Shown: piece after piece, positions 52,833 to 61,690 of the stretch | How positions within the stretch are numbered: the stretch's first letter is position 1 | How the letters are laid out: each line of letters opens with the position of its first letter | Source of the DNA: Acidobacteriota bacterium | GTDB taxonomy: Bacteria > Acidobacteriota > Holophagae > Acanthopleuribacterales > Acanthopleuribacteraceae | Direction: 5' to 3' | Assembly (NCBI GenBank): GCA_020439745.1 | Contig: JAGQSC010000044.1 | Coordinates: 124,001-188,000 of the forward strand | DNA length: 64,000 bases | Translations under genes and position numbers: made by a program | Notes under the pieces: model-generated | Database searches by the model: none | The model's input: only the letters and a program-made list of their open reading frames with translations | Told to the model about the DNA's origin: nothing

Positions 52833-54817
52833 GGTTCTTCGTTCAACTTGTTGAGTGCGTTGATGGCTGCTTGGTGATCGGGTTGCAGGGTGATGGACTG
52901 TAGCCAGTAACGTTCGGCCGAATTGAGGTCGTCCATGTTTTGCGCCACCATACCGCGGTAGTACCAGGCATCTGCCAAGGTGGGGTTGATGGAAATCAGA
53001 TCGTCCAATACCGATGCCGCGTCTTCCCATTCACCCATACCCGCCCACAACATCGCAAGGTTCATCCTGGGCGTGGGAAACGTGGGATTGAGCTCGATGG
53101 CTTGTTCAAAGCAGTGTACAGCTCGGTCAAAGTCCTGTCTGGCCTGAGCAACATAGCCGGCGTTGTTCCAGGCACTTGGATCACCTGGGTAGATCTTCAA
53201 TCCGTCTTGAATCGCCGCCTCGGCTTCGATGAGGTCACCACGTGCCAGCAGGATGCTGCCGATGTTGAAATGTGCTTCGTAATAGTTGGGGTCCAGCTTA
53301 AGCGTTGCCTGAAAAAAGGGAAGGGCTTCTTGGATCTTACCCAAGGTCAGCAGAATAGATCCTTGATTGTGAATGGCAGCCGGCCAATCGGGTCGAATTT
53401 TTCGGGCCTTTTCTGTGAGTTGCATGGCCTCAATCAGGCTGCCTTTTGTACCAAGCGCCAAAGCCAGGTCCAATAACGCCTGCGCATCTTCGGGGTTCCG
53501 CTCAAGTTGCGCGTAGATTCCCGCTATGCGGGTATCTGTGTGTTTGGCTGTGGCTGCTCGATCAAGAATTTGTTGGTCACTGACCCTTTCATGCAAGAAC
53601 TGAATCCGCATGTCACAAATCTCGTCAGAAGCATAAGGGCCAAGTGGCACATCAATAGGTGGCTGGTGGGCGTTGCTCGTGTATCGGCCGGAAGGGTCGA
53701 AGATGGCCTTCAACGTCAACACCGTACCTGCTTCCAAGGGGAGTGGCGAGACCAACGTGTATGGCTCTTGCCAATTCAAATTCCAATCCAGGTGAAGCAA
53801 ATCAATCACTGCTCCATTAGGTGTCAAGGCGTTCAACTCGATTCTCTTTACGAGATAACGGGCTCGAGGCAGAAATGCGGCGATTCTGGTGTGAACCGGT
53901 AGCTCAAAGCGATCTTCCACAACAACGTCGCGTTGCTCGGCAGGGATGGTCAGCGACTGCGTGCCCATGCGTAGGATCGTAGGTGACACGGCCGGCGCAT
54001 GGTCCGTCAGCTTCAATTGAACCTTGAAACCAACAGGTTCAGGCTGACCACTGGGCAGCAAATGGAGTTGAATGACCATGTCGGTCCCGGGCACCAACTT
54101 CCATGCCGAGTCTTCAGTGAATCGCTTTGGCTTTATGCCCGGTGTCCACCCCAAGAATAGACCATCAGGGTCCATGGCATTGGATCGGGGATCCATGCCC
54201 GAGAAACCAGGTTCCGGATCTTCATCGGCTAGGCGTTGAGACGCCTTGGTTCGGTCGATCCAAATCGTGGCATGTTGGACCACTTTGGGATTTTTCGGGA
54301 CAAATGTGACTGTGGAAACCCAACTGATTTCAGATACAGGAAGCGGTATGACGAAATTGCGAATCACATCGCGACCCTCGGCTGGAAGTATATAGGTCTC
54401 GGCCATTTCGAACTCAAGATCTGGAGGCCCAGAAGTATGCAGCGGGGGCTCATACATCACTTCGCCTTCACCACGTTGCGCGCCACCATGCACCCATTTC
54501 TGGATCGTTTCGATTTCGGTTGGCGACAACGAACGATCTTCAACAAAAGCCACCGACCCCGGTTCAGGCAGCCAAGGCGGCATGGATCCCGATAAAGTCA
54601 CATCGGCAATCTCTTGGGCATGTTTGGCGACATCTTCATAGCGCTGCAATTGGAAAGTTTGGGGTTCCATTTCATTGTGACAAGGCGTGCATGAACTGTA
54701 AATGATGGGTGCGACGTCTTCAGTGAAGGTGGGTACGCGATTGGTGCCGCAGCCCACCAACCCATAGATGACTCCCAACGTCGCGAACAGTAGCCAGGAA
54801 CTCGTGCAAACGCGCAA
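52829..54817 (-). CDS. lipoprotein cytochrome with degenerate copper-monooxygenase-like region and TPR repeats
   Basis: This 662-residue protein has a lipobox (GLVGC, Cys23), one haem motif CTPCH at 43-47, and a region of about 130-410 similar to the copper type-II monooxygenase-like region of the 57319 protein. The alignable copper ligands are mostly lost: the HH pair is QH (181-182), the CuM His-x-His is Arg-Ala-Arg (318-320), and the DEM Met is displaced (DEICDM, 398-403); only the QLH His252 remains. Six or more TPR repeats (about 425-660) follow. It looks like a non-enzymatic paralogue that may scaffold or transfer electrons. It ends four bases inside the convergent barrel gene. Confidence 0.82.
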   Translation of the reverse strand: MRVCTSSWLLFATLGVIYGLVGCGTNRVPTFTEDVAPIIYSSCTPCHNEMEPQTFQLQRYEDVAKHAQEIADVTLSGSMPPWLPEPGSVAFVEDRSLSPTEIETIQKWVHGGAQRGEGEVMYEPPLHTSGPPDLEFEMAETYILPAEGRDVIRNFVIPLPVSEISWVSTVTFVPKNPKVVQHATIWIDRTKASQRLADEDPEPGFSGMDPRSNAMDPDGLFLGWTPGIKPKRFTEDSAWKLVPGTDMVIQLHLLPSGQPEPVGFKVQLKLTDHAPAVSPTILRMGTQSLTIPAEQRDVVVEDRFELPVHTRIAAFLPRARYLVKRIELNALTPNGAVIDLLHLDWNLNWQEPYTLVSPLPLEAGTVLTLKAIFDPSGRYTSNAHQPPIDVPLGPYASDEICDMRIQFLHERVSDQQILDRAATAKHTDTRIAGIYAQLERNPEDAQALLDLALALGTKGSLIEAMQLTEKARKIRPDWPAAIHNQGSILLTLGKIQEALPFFQATLKLDPNYYEAHFNIGSILLARGDLIEAEAAIQDGLKIYPGDPSAWNNAGYVAQARQDFDRAVHCFEQAIELNPTFPTPRMNLAMLWAGMGEWEDAASVLDDLISINPTLADAWYYRGMVAQNMDDLNSAERYWLQSITLQPDHQAAINALNKLNEEP

Positions 54818-54820
54818 GGC

Positions 54821-55288
54821 CTAATGGGGTCCTTGTTCAGATCGGATCAGTGCCGATAATTCGATCTCAATGATCGCCGCTTCTTCGTCTGTATAAGTCG
54901 CGAGCCGGATGGTTCTGATGAATGTCATTTCAGACACATCTCCTTCGAACTGGACGGGACTCTGATCATCATCATCCACAATGTAAGAGATTAAGATGGC
55001 GTACATCCGGCCCGGCTCGATTTCATCGGCAAGCCCTATCTGAAGATCCGTAATGCGGTCCAACGGGATGTGTCTGCGCTCGATCATGGCATGAGTCTCA
55101 GGTTCACCCACCTTGCGATAGGTCTCTTCGGTGGACAAGAATAGACGTTCGTCTTGGCGATCGAATGTGACGCGGGTTGAGACGATGTTCTGGCCCTGTT
55201 TGGTGTTTTGAGGACTGTTGCTCATGAGCGCGGCCAGGTCGTTAGGTGTAAACGATTGCCAGGTTATGACCAGGAAAAACGCTACCAC
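54821..55288 (-). CDS. small membrane-anchored hypothetical protein
   Basis: This 155-residue protein begins at GTG 55288, which overlaps the stop of the 56-residue membrane gene by seven bases. It has an N-terminal hydrophobic segment (VAFFLVITWQ), then an Asp/Glu-rich soluble region (RRHIPLDRITDLQIG, AILISYIVDDDDQSP) with no family I recognise. The frame continues to 55363 but that overlaps the upstream gene fully, and the coupling favours the later start. It sits three bases upstream of the cytochrome lipoprotein gene in the same direction, so the three genes likely form one unit. Confidence 0.55.
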   Translation of the reverse strand: MVAFFLVITWQSFTPNDLAALMSNSPQNTKQGQNIVSTRVTFDRQDERLFLSTEETYRKVGEPETHAMIERRHIPLDRITDLQIGLADEIEPGRMYAILISYIVDDDDQSPVQFEGDVSEMTFIRTIRLATYTDEEAAIIEIELSALIRSEQGPH

Positions 55289-55452
55289 GTGGGCGCCGAT
55301 GGTCCAAACACGCCCTGAAACAACACAAACCCCATCAAAATGAACGGGGCTGCGATGGCGCATAACAAAAACAAGACGAACAACATCGGAAAGGCGTGGC
55401 GCAGGATTTCCTTCAGTTTGCTGGGTGGTTGGAAGGGGATCAGGTCACTCAT
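55282..55452 (-). CDS. 56-residue membrane protein
   Basis: ATG at 55452 to TAG at 55284-55282 gives 56 residues: a soluble start (MSDLIPFQPPSKLKEILR), then a hydrophobic run (FPMLFVLFLLCAIAAPFILMGFVLF) long enough for one or two membrane segments, and a short tail. It is too short for routine ORF calling. Support comes from the tidy seven-base overlap with the next start and from its position at the head of the cytochrome lipoprotein unit. A TATATT ends six bases before the ATG, without a Shine-Dalgarno site. Confidence 0.5.
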   Translation of the reverse strand: MSDLIPFQPPSKLKEILRHAFPMLFVLFLLCAIAAPFILMGFVLFQGVFGPSAPTW

Positions 55453-55499
55453 GGCACCAATATAGCCGGGACTTTCGCAAACGCAAAGTAACTTTCACG

Positions 55500-55529
55500 T
55501 TGAAATCGCATATCCAGATTCGTTATGTT
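55500..55529 (+). promoter_or_regulatory. candidate promoter of the 55576 gene
   Basis: TTGAAA at 55500-55505 and TATGTT at 55524-55529 are 18 bases apart. The transcript would start about 40 bases before the ATG at 55576, whose ribosome site is GGGAG. Called by eye. Confidence 0.3.
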
Positions 55530-55575
55530 GGAGTCAGTAGGCTTCATTTTGTGTCTCTTATGAGGGAGTTCCATC

Positions 55576-57357
55576 ATGTATCTGTGGCTTTGTGTGCCTC
55601 TGTTCACGCTCTGTGCGGGCGAATCAGACTGGATTGCCAACCGAGCAGTGACATCTGTTCAATTCAACATGGATATGGTCCGTGAACTTAGATTGGATAT
55701 TGTGGCGGAAGTCACCACAGCGGTGCCTTTTCGCGCCGGATATGCAGGTTTCGCGGCCGACGAGGATTCGTACCTGGTGGTCAGCGCCCCGGCAGGCCAA
55801 TTGGACTACTTGAAAGGTGGCATGCTCAGCCACGTGGGTGGTTTCGTGTTTGAAGGTCCCGGTGGGACCTATTCCTTCATCGATTTCGTATTGCGAGCCG
55901 TTCCCGAAACAACCAGCTTTGAAATGTACGACGGGCAGGGAAACCGCCTGTTCACACTGGACTACGCCCATGGCAGCTTCGACCCTGTGGATGAACGCTT
56001 TCAGGTGCTGAACATGGACCTCATGATCGCCCCCGAGTTCGCTGCTCGATTGGGCGACCCAAGTTTGGTAGGTACCTACTTGGGCACGGTAGACGTCACC
56101 ATGGATTTACAGGCGCCACAAGGATTCGAACTGAGCTCGCTCATCCCTTGTGCGCCCAATTATACGGGCAACACCGATGTGGAGCTAACTAACCTCACGT
56201 CCATGTCGATGGCAGCGCGCGAGCCTGGAGGACGAGTGGCGATCGCTCCTTCGGCTTCACTACAGAACGCAGGTACGGCGGATGTGCGATGGTTTAACTC
56301 GATTGCTCCTTCTACCTCAGTTGGTCAGCACCCTTACCTGGTTTTGGCACTTTATCGCGTGGCCAATGGTCAATTCGACATGTTGGGTCAATCTGATGTG
56401 AAGCATGCGTTTTTCTCGGTCAACTCTGGCTGCGCTTGCGATGGGGCCCATATCCTGTTTGTGGGATGCGGTGATACCTACGGTGCGGGCACGAATCTGT
56501 CGCGCACGTATCTGGCACCTCGCGACGAGGTTGAGTCATTTACAGGGACCTGGTCGTCCTTTGGGTCTCATTTTGATATCTATCCCGCGTTTCTTCCTGC
56601 AGATGATATTCGATCGCATTCAGGCGATCCGGTACACGATAGCTTCGAGCATCGATTGGTGGTTCAGGAGCCAGATCTTCAAACCGTTGGCGCCAAATAC
56701 TACATCGAGGGCTGGTATGTGGTTCAAGGCGATGTCGACATCCTCAACAGCATGGGTTACCGCCAGGTAACACCTATGTTCACAACGGTTTGGACGTTTA
56801 CGTTTGATACCCCACTGGCACACGGGCCAACTTTGGATATTTGGGTGGACCCCAATACTCCGGGCCCAGGAAACGCCCATGAACGACTGGTCACAGGTGA
56901 GGGTGAGTTGCGTGTCGCAGCTCGGACCAACGATTTGGGCGGCGGCATGACCCATTACGAATACGTGGTCCTGAACCTGGACTTCGATCGCCAGATCGAT
57001 GCCTTTACCGTGCCCATTCCCACGGACGTGAATGTGACCAACCTGACCTTCGGTGATATCGACACCAACGGCGCCAACGACTGGAGTGGGGCAGTGGGTG
57101 TGGGTGAGGTCACTTGGACGGCGACTGCACAAAATGAACTGGACTGGGGCACATCCTTCCGCTTCGGCTTTGATGCGGATGCACCTCCTGCGACAGGGGA
57201 TACGGTGCTGAGTGTCTTCGCACCCGGTTCGCCAACCACGTACACGGCAGCGTCCCAGGTGCCCGACGACATCTGTTCGCCGTCGGACCTTATGAATCAG
57301 TTCCCCGTTTGGCCGAATCTAACGATTTTGGACCTGATGGGACTGTTCTGTCCTTAA
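55576..57357 (+). CDS. large secreted protein, unknown function
   Basis: This 593-residue protein has a signal peptide (MYLWLCVPLFTLCAGE) and is otherwise beta-rich and soluble, with several Cys residues and no catalytic motif I recognise. Parts look like secreted choice-of-anchor proteins (SFEMYDGQGNRLFTLDYAHGSFDP, VLNLDFDRQIDAFTVPIP). The end, FPVWPNLTILDLMGLFCP, is similar to the C-terminus of the 20359 propeller protein. GGGAG precedes the ATG. Its last 39 bp overlap the end of the convergent oxidase gene. Confidence 0.65.
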   Translation: MYLWLCVPLFTLCAGESDWIANRAVTSVQFNMDMVRELRLDIVAEVTTAVPFRAGYAGFAADEDSYLVVSAPAGQLDYLKGGMLSHVGGFVFEGPGGTYSFIDFVLRAVPETTSFEMYDGQGNRLFTLDYAHGSFDPVDERFQVLNMDLMIAPEFAARLGDPSLVGTYLGTVDVTMDLQAPQGFELSSLIPCAPNYTGNTDVELTNLTSMSMAAREPGGRVAIAPSASLQNAGTADVRWFNSIAPSTSVGQHPYLVLALYRVANGQFDMLGQSDVKHAFFSVNSGCACDGAHILFVGCGDTYGAGTNLSRTYLAPRDEVESFTGTWSSFGSHFDIYPAFLPADDIRSHSGDPVHDSFEHRLVVQEPDLQTVGAKYYIEGWYVVQGDVDILNSMGYRQVTPMFTTVWTFTFDTPLAHGPTLDIWVDPNTPGPGNAHERLVTGEGELRVAARTNDLGGGMTHYEYVVLNLDFDRQIDAFTVPIPTDVNVTNLTFGDIDTNGANDWSGAVGVGEVTWTATAQNELDWGTSFRFGFDADAPPATGDTVLSVFAPGSPTTYTAASQVPDDICSPSDLMNQFPVWPNLTILDLMGLFCP

Positions 57358-59388
57358 GTTCGGGCAGTTCTTCCAAGGTTTCTCTGCATCTCCTGGCTTA
57401 CAACAGCTAGGTAGGTTCCTCACTCTTTGATCGGCCGTCTTGGCTCCAAAAGCCAGGTTGGTGGCCTGAATCGGCCACTCCCAACCCCAGGGATTCTCCT
57501 TGGCGGAGGAGAACTCGAAAGGTAAGACGATTCCCAAGAAACACAACGCCATCTCGTCGGTGGTGGCTTCGCCCCAGCTCACAGGTTGAGGCGGATTGTT
57601 GGGGTTGTAGGGGTTGTCGCTGGAGTTATCGAATTCGCAAGTTAACGTCAAAGTGGTGTTGCCAGCCAAATGGATCGGGTTTTCAAACGCGTAGAAGCGC
57701 TGCCAGTTGAAATCCCAGTTGGGCACGTCTACCAGGCAGCGTGTGGTTCCGTCAGTTCCGGTCGCCGTGACGCCAATACGCTTACCCAGCAAATGCATAT
57801 GCGGCGCGATGGAGTACAGGTCGGCTGAAACGAAAAACGGCAACGTAATCGATTGAGTCACCAGATGGTTCTTGGCACCAGCGGGTATGGTGAAGTCCTG
57901 GTTCACCAAGGGCAGAAGCAGCAGTTCGTTGGATCTGCGTTCACTTTCAAGATGCAACCCGATCTGGGTTTGGTCCCATCCTTCTGTGGTCGAGTAATGG
58001 TAGTGGACCTGCATGACAATCGTGCTGTGGGCAGGAATCGTGAGGCCTACGTTTTCAGGGAGGATCTGGGGTTCCATGCCCGGTGCCCAGCCAGCCAACA
58101 AGCGAACAGTGCCTGTGTTGGGGCCACCAAAACAGGTGTATCCCGGGCCAGACTCTGCAGCATCCTGCATCACGCCATCGTTTCCTGTTTCAATGAATAC
58201 CAACACGTGGTGCACAATCTCGGCGTTACCGGGCTTGATCTCAATGCCACTGACGTACAGGTCTTGGGCATTTTCCAAGGGCATCGGGTAGCAGCGATAC
58301 ACATCACTACCCACGGGAAAGAAAAAGGCTTCAGGGTAGGCCACGACCAAATCGGGATCACCTGCCCGCCATTCGCCGTGTTCATAGGTACGCGCCAGCG
58401 GTATGCGTGCTTCGTCGCCGATTAAGAGGCCTGTGTCCAGCCACTCCAAAAGCAAGCGTTTCTCTTCGGGATCAAGTGCATAGGAATCTTGATAAGAGGC
58501 ACAGCTATCGTCCGCTCGCCATGGGGGCATACGGTCGATGGCGATGACATCGCGAATGAACGACTTGATCGGTGCAATGTCGTCCAGGTCGCCCAGGGGC
58601 ATAGGCCCGATGCCACCTGCGTGGTGACAGCCTTCACACTTACGCTGCACGATGCGGCTTATTTGGTTGGCATAGGTGAGCGGGGCAGGTTCGGAAATGG
58701 TGTTGTCGGGCACCAGTTGTGTCAACACTGCGGGTTGAGTCCCCGGTACGGATCCACGCAATATGGTGGCGAACACGGCATCGTCCGAGCGCATTTCGAT
58801 ATACCCATCGGGTGAGGGTGCGGTTTCGAAGATGTGCGTGGTGATGTCTAGCCACTTGGCGTTCGCATCCAACACGACCGACGCGGTTTCCAGGGTGTTG
58901 CCCGATTCGTCCAGAGAAGTGAGGATCAACGTTGTAGGTGACGGGTTGGGGTTGACCACGGCTAGTCCGTCAAACCAAGGACCGGAACCTATGGGTGTGA
59001 AGCGGAACAGCTGAGCGGGTTCGTCACCAGCAGGCACGGTGGCCTGCATGGCATCTGATCCAGTGGCTTCATAAGTCATGGCGACGCGCAATTCATCGTC
59101 ACTTTCCAAGCGAAAGTGCGAGATGTTCTGATTGGACCAATTCAGGTCGGCCAACGTGATGCGCGTCCTTGATCCGGGCTGAATCTGAACCTGTTTCGCC
59201 ACACCAAATGGTTGACCATTTTCCTTGAACGCGTGGATGGTCAAGCTGTGCTGCGCCGAGAAGTCGCGGTTAATCACGTCCAAGGCAGATGAGAATCCAC
59301 CTCCATCGCGCGTGACGTGCGGAATCCAAAACTCGCCGCCAAAAACAAGTGGCGATATGAAAAGTGCAATCAGTTGGCGTAGACTCAT
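57319..59388 (-). CDS. secreted cytochrome/copper type-II monooxygenase-like protein
   Basis: This 689-residue protein has a signal peptide (about 1-18), then two beta-sandwich modules (about 20-225) like those of the subtilase, a haem motif CEGCH at 251-255, and a copper monooxygenase-like region (about 340-625). All six copper ligands of peptidylglycine monooxygenase-type enzymes can be placed: His393-His394 (IVHHVLVF), His462 (MQVHYHY), His530 and His532 (IAPHMHLLGK) and Met613 (TDEMALCFLG). It probably hydroxylates or oxidises a substrate with the haem as electron carrier. GGGAG precedes the ATG. The 52829 protein is a degenerate relative. Confidence 0.86.
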   Translation of the reverse strand: MSLRQLIALFISPLVFGGEFWIPHVTRDGGGFSSALDVINRDFSAQHSLTIHAFKENGQPFGVAKQVQIQPGSRTRITLADLNWSNQNISHFRLESDDELRVAMTYEATGSDAMQATVPAGDEPAQLFRFTPIGSGPWFDGLAVVNPNPSPTTLILTSLDESGNTLETASVVLDANAKWLDITTHIFETAPSPDGYIEMRSDDAVFATILRGSVPGTQPAVLTQLVPDNTISEPAPLTYANQISRIVQRKCEGCHHAGGIGPMPLGDLDDIAPIKSFIRDVIAIDRMPPWRADDSCASYQDSYALDPEEKRLLLEWLDTGLLIGDEARIPLARTYEHGEWRAGDPDLVVAYPEAFFFPVGSDVYRCYPMPLENAQDLYVSGIEIKPGNAEIVHHVLVFIETGNDGVMQDAAESGPGYTCFGGPNTGTVRLLAGWAPGMEPQILPENVGLTIPAHSTIVMQVHYHYSTTEGWDQTQIGLHLESERRSNELLLLPLVNQDFTIPAGAKNHLVTQSITLPFFVSADLYSIAPHMHLLGKRIGVTATGTDGTTRCLVDVPNWDFNWQRFYAFENPIHLAGNTTLTLTCEFDNSSDNPYNPNNPPQPVSWGEATTDEMALCFLGIVLPFEFSSAKENPWGWEWPIQATNLAFGAKTADQRVRNLPSCCKPGDAEKPWKNCPNLRTEQSHQVQNR

Positions 59389-59557
59389 GAGTTCGCTCCC
59401 GGGCTGTTTTCATCTATCATACGTTCAATTCGTGACGAAATTGTGAATGAACTGGTATTTCTCATCGATCCTGATCGGGTTTTGGGTGCGTGCCATTGAA
59501 TCGTTCGGCGGAGACTGCTAAGGTACGGGCGTTTGATCTTCACGGTGCGAGGTGTTT

Positions 59558-60550
59558 GTGACGCAGATTTTGGTGACCGGTGCCAATGGTGAAATTGGCC
59601 ATGCCTTGATCCGTAAACTTGCTTCAGAAGGTGCGTCGATTGTGGCTTTGGACCTGCACGATATCGATGCCACGCTTTCGGGCTTTTGTGCCGAATCCTA
59701 TCGAGGCGATGTCAGGGATGCCGAAGTCCTGGGCGAAATTGGACGGCACCACCGATTTTCTGCGATTTATCACATGGCCAGTCTGCTCTCTACCAGTGGG
59801 GAACGAGACCCGGAACTGGCCCATGAGGTGAATGTGAATGGGTCGTTCAACATCATGAAACTGGCACGAGCCCAGTCCGGGCTACGTGGGGAACGTACCA
59901 AACTCATCTTCACGTCTTCCATCGCGGTTTATGGCCTAAGAGCGGGTGACCTGCGTACCCGTCCCTTGACTGAACGGGAGTTCCTGACGCCGTGCACGAT
60001 GTACGGCATCAACAAGTTGTATGTAGAACAGATGGGTCGTTATTTTTCGGAGTACTACAAGATCCGAGAAGGCGAGGTACCCATCGATTTTCGCTGTCTC
60101 CGGTTTCCAGGCCTCATCAGTTCCGAGACGTTGCCCTCGGGTGGCACCACGGACTATGGACCAGAGATGCTGCATGCCGCGGCGCAAGGTAAGCCCTATC
60201 GCTGTTTCGTACGCGAATCCACACGACTGCCGTTTATGGTTATGGACGATGCCGTGAGGGCTCTCACCCGGCTAGCTGGAGCACCCCGGTCCGCCTTACG
60301 CCACCAGGTGTACAACGTGACTTCATTTTCCGTGACCGCGGGAGAAATCAAAGCCCTTATAGAGACTTCGTTTCCCCAAGCTGACATTCAGTTTGAAGTG
60401 TCTGCTAATCGACAAGCGATTGTGGATAGCTGGCCCGAAAATGTGGATGATTCACCCGCTCGCGCAGAGTGGGGATGGGCACCGGAATATTCGTTTGAAC
60501 GCGCGTTCCGAGATCTGTTGATCCCCAAGGTAATGGCCCGTTACTCCTGA
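59558..60550 (+). CDS. SDR-type L-threonine 3-dehydrogenase-like protein
   Basis: This 330-residue protein begins at GTG 59558 (GAGG upstream) with the NAD-binding ILVTGANGEIGHALIRKL motif. It has the Tyr-x3-Lys catalytic pair in MYGINKLYVEQ. Substrate-side segments match the SDR threonine dehydrogenases closely: LRFPGLISSETLPSGGTTDYGPEM, ESTRLPFMVMDDAVRA, and RQAIVDSWPENVDDSPARAEWGWAPEY. These enzymes oxidise L-threonine to 2-amino-3-ketobutyrate. The end overlaps the convergent MshEN gene by ten bases. A companion 2-amino-3-ketobutyrate CoA ligase gene is not in view. Confidence 0.87.
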   Translation: MTQILVTGANGEIGHALIRKLASEGASIVALDLHDIDATLSGFCAESYRGDVRDAEVLGEIGRHHRFSAIYHMASLLSTSGERDPELAHEVNVNGSFNIMKLARAQSGLRGERTKLIFTSSIAVYGLRAGDLRTRPLTEREFLTPCTMYGINKLYVEQMGRYFSEYYKIREGEVPIDFRCLRFPGLISSETLPSGGTTDYGPEMLHAAAQGKPYRCFVRESTRLPFMVMDDAVRALTRLAGAPRSALRHQVYNVTSFSVTAGEIKALIETSFPQADIQFEVSANRQAIVDSWPENVDDSPARAEWGWAPEYSFERAFRDLLIPKVMARYS

Positions 60551-61569
60551 TTCCCGAAAATGATGATGTCCGGGTCTTCTACAGCGGCATGGCCACCAAA
60601 GTCCTCCATGGCCACCCGTGCATTGCGTTTCACGTGCAGCCTATCGTGGCCCGTGCGATCGGCCAGATAATGACGCCCAATAAAGGCGTTAATCGCTTGA
60701 TAGGAAGCCAATACCGGTTTGATATTCATGCCGGTGATAAAGGCCACCTGGTCGAGCATGTTCAGGTCAGTAGGATCGGAACAGGCCACCACAAGCTGGT
60801 TGGGTCCGCCCATGTCAATGGGCGCAATGTTGTAGCGTTCACACATAGCGCGACTGACTCGTTTCAATGCCTCCGGTTTGGGCTCTATGGTGTTCAAGTC
60901 AATTTCGGAAACGTGGATGCGCTGAGACAGGAAACGCATCAGGTCAGCTTCGGTCAAGGCACTGATTGCGACTAGATTCTCGCCCAAGATGCCGCCCCAC
61001 TTGCGCTGTCGATTGAGGGCACCCAACAGTTGACTGGGCGTGATCATGCCGGCCTCCACCAACAGCTCACCCAACCGCTTACGGCCGTGTTGCTGTTCCA
61101 TCACCTTGCGGTAGTCGGAAGCCGAATCAGTCATTTGTATGCCCAAGTAATAGCGTCGGATGGCGGTCTGAATCTCGTCGTACGGGGCAAGGAATGGGAT
61201 GATTTTGCGATCTGTGATGAACGCAATGTTGTCCAGGGCCTCCAAATCACTGGGATCGGAACAGGCGATTTCCAACGATTTCTCGGAAGGCGCTGAGAGT
61301 GGGATCACATTGAATCGTTCAGCTACTTCTCGAGGGATCAGAGCCAGCACGTCCGGTTTGATGTCTACACCCATCAGATGAATTTCGGCGACGCCCGTGC
61401 GTTGTGCGAGGATGCGCATCAACTCGTCCTTATCTACTGCTCCGGTGGCCACCAGGTTCTCGCCCAGCCTACCGCCGCGAGAGCGCTGTCGCATGAGCGC
61501 GCCCTCCAACTGAGATTCGCTAATGATCCCCGAGTCCAGGAGTATTTCTCCAATGCGTTTAATGGGCAT
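60541..61569 (-). CDS. tandem MshEN (GspE N-terminal) domain protein
   Basis: This 342-residue protein has two copies of the MshEN domain that precedes type II secretion and pilus ATPases: IGEILLDSGIISESQLEGALMRQ...GGRLGENLV (about 6-40) and LGELLVEAGMITPSQLLGALNRQ...GGILGENLV (about 165-200), each followed by an N1-type alpha/beta region (VIPLS..LEIACSDPSDLEALDNIAFIT and APIDM..LVVACSDPTDLNMLDQVAFIT). MshEN binds c-di-GMP through these motifs. No ATPase follows, so it is likely a stand-alone c-di-GMP sensor. It is convergent with the dehydrogenase gene and divergent from the MATE gene. Confidence 0.87.
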   Translation of the reverse strand: MPIKRIGEILLDSGIISESQLEGALMRQRSRGGRLGENLVATGAVDKDELMRILAQRTGVAEIHLMGVDIKPDVLALIPREVAERFNVIPLSAPSEKSLEIACSDPSDLEALDNIAFITDRKIIPFLAPYDEIQTAIRRYYLGIQMTDSASDYRKVMEQQHGRKRLGELLVEAGMITPSQLLGALNRQRKWGGILGENLVAISALTEADLMRFLSQRIHVSEIDLNTIEPKPEALKRVSRAMCERYNIAPIDMGGPNQLVVACSDPTDLNMLDQVAFITGMNIKPVLASYQAINAFIGRHYLADRTGHDRLHVKRNARVAMEDFGGHAAVEDPDIIIFGNQE

Positions 61570-61661
61570 GCCGTCCTTCCTGTCGCCTTTATTCTCTATT
61601 CAATGTACGTCTGAAGGTGGGGTTTCGTCAAAGCTTGAGACTTTGCCGTCGGGCAGACGTA

Positions 61662-61667
61662 TATAAT
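61662..61667 (+). promoter_or_regulatory. TATAAT -10 element before the MATE gene
   Basis: A perfect TATAAT lies at 61662-61667, 24 bases before the TTG start at 61691. No -35 element with a 16-18 base spacer is visible, so the promoter may be activator-dependent. Confidence 0.4.
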
Positions 61668-61690
61668 GGTCGACCTTGTTGGAGGATAAT

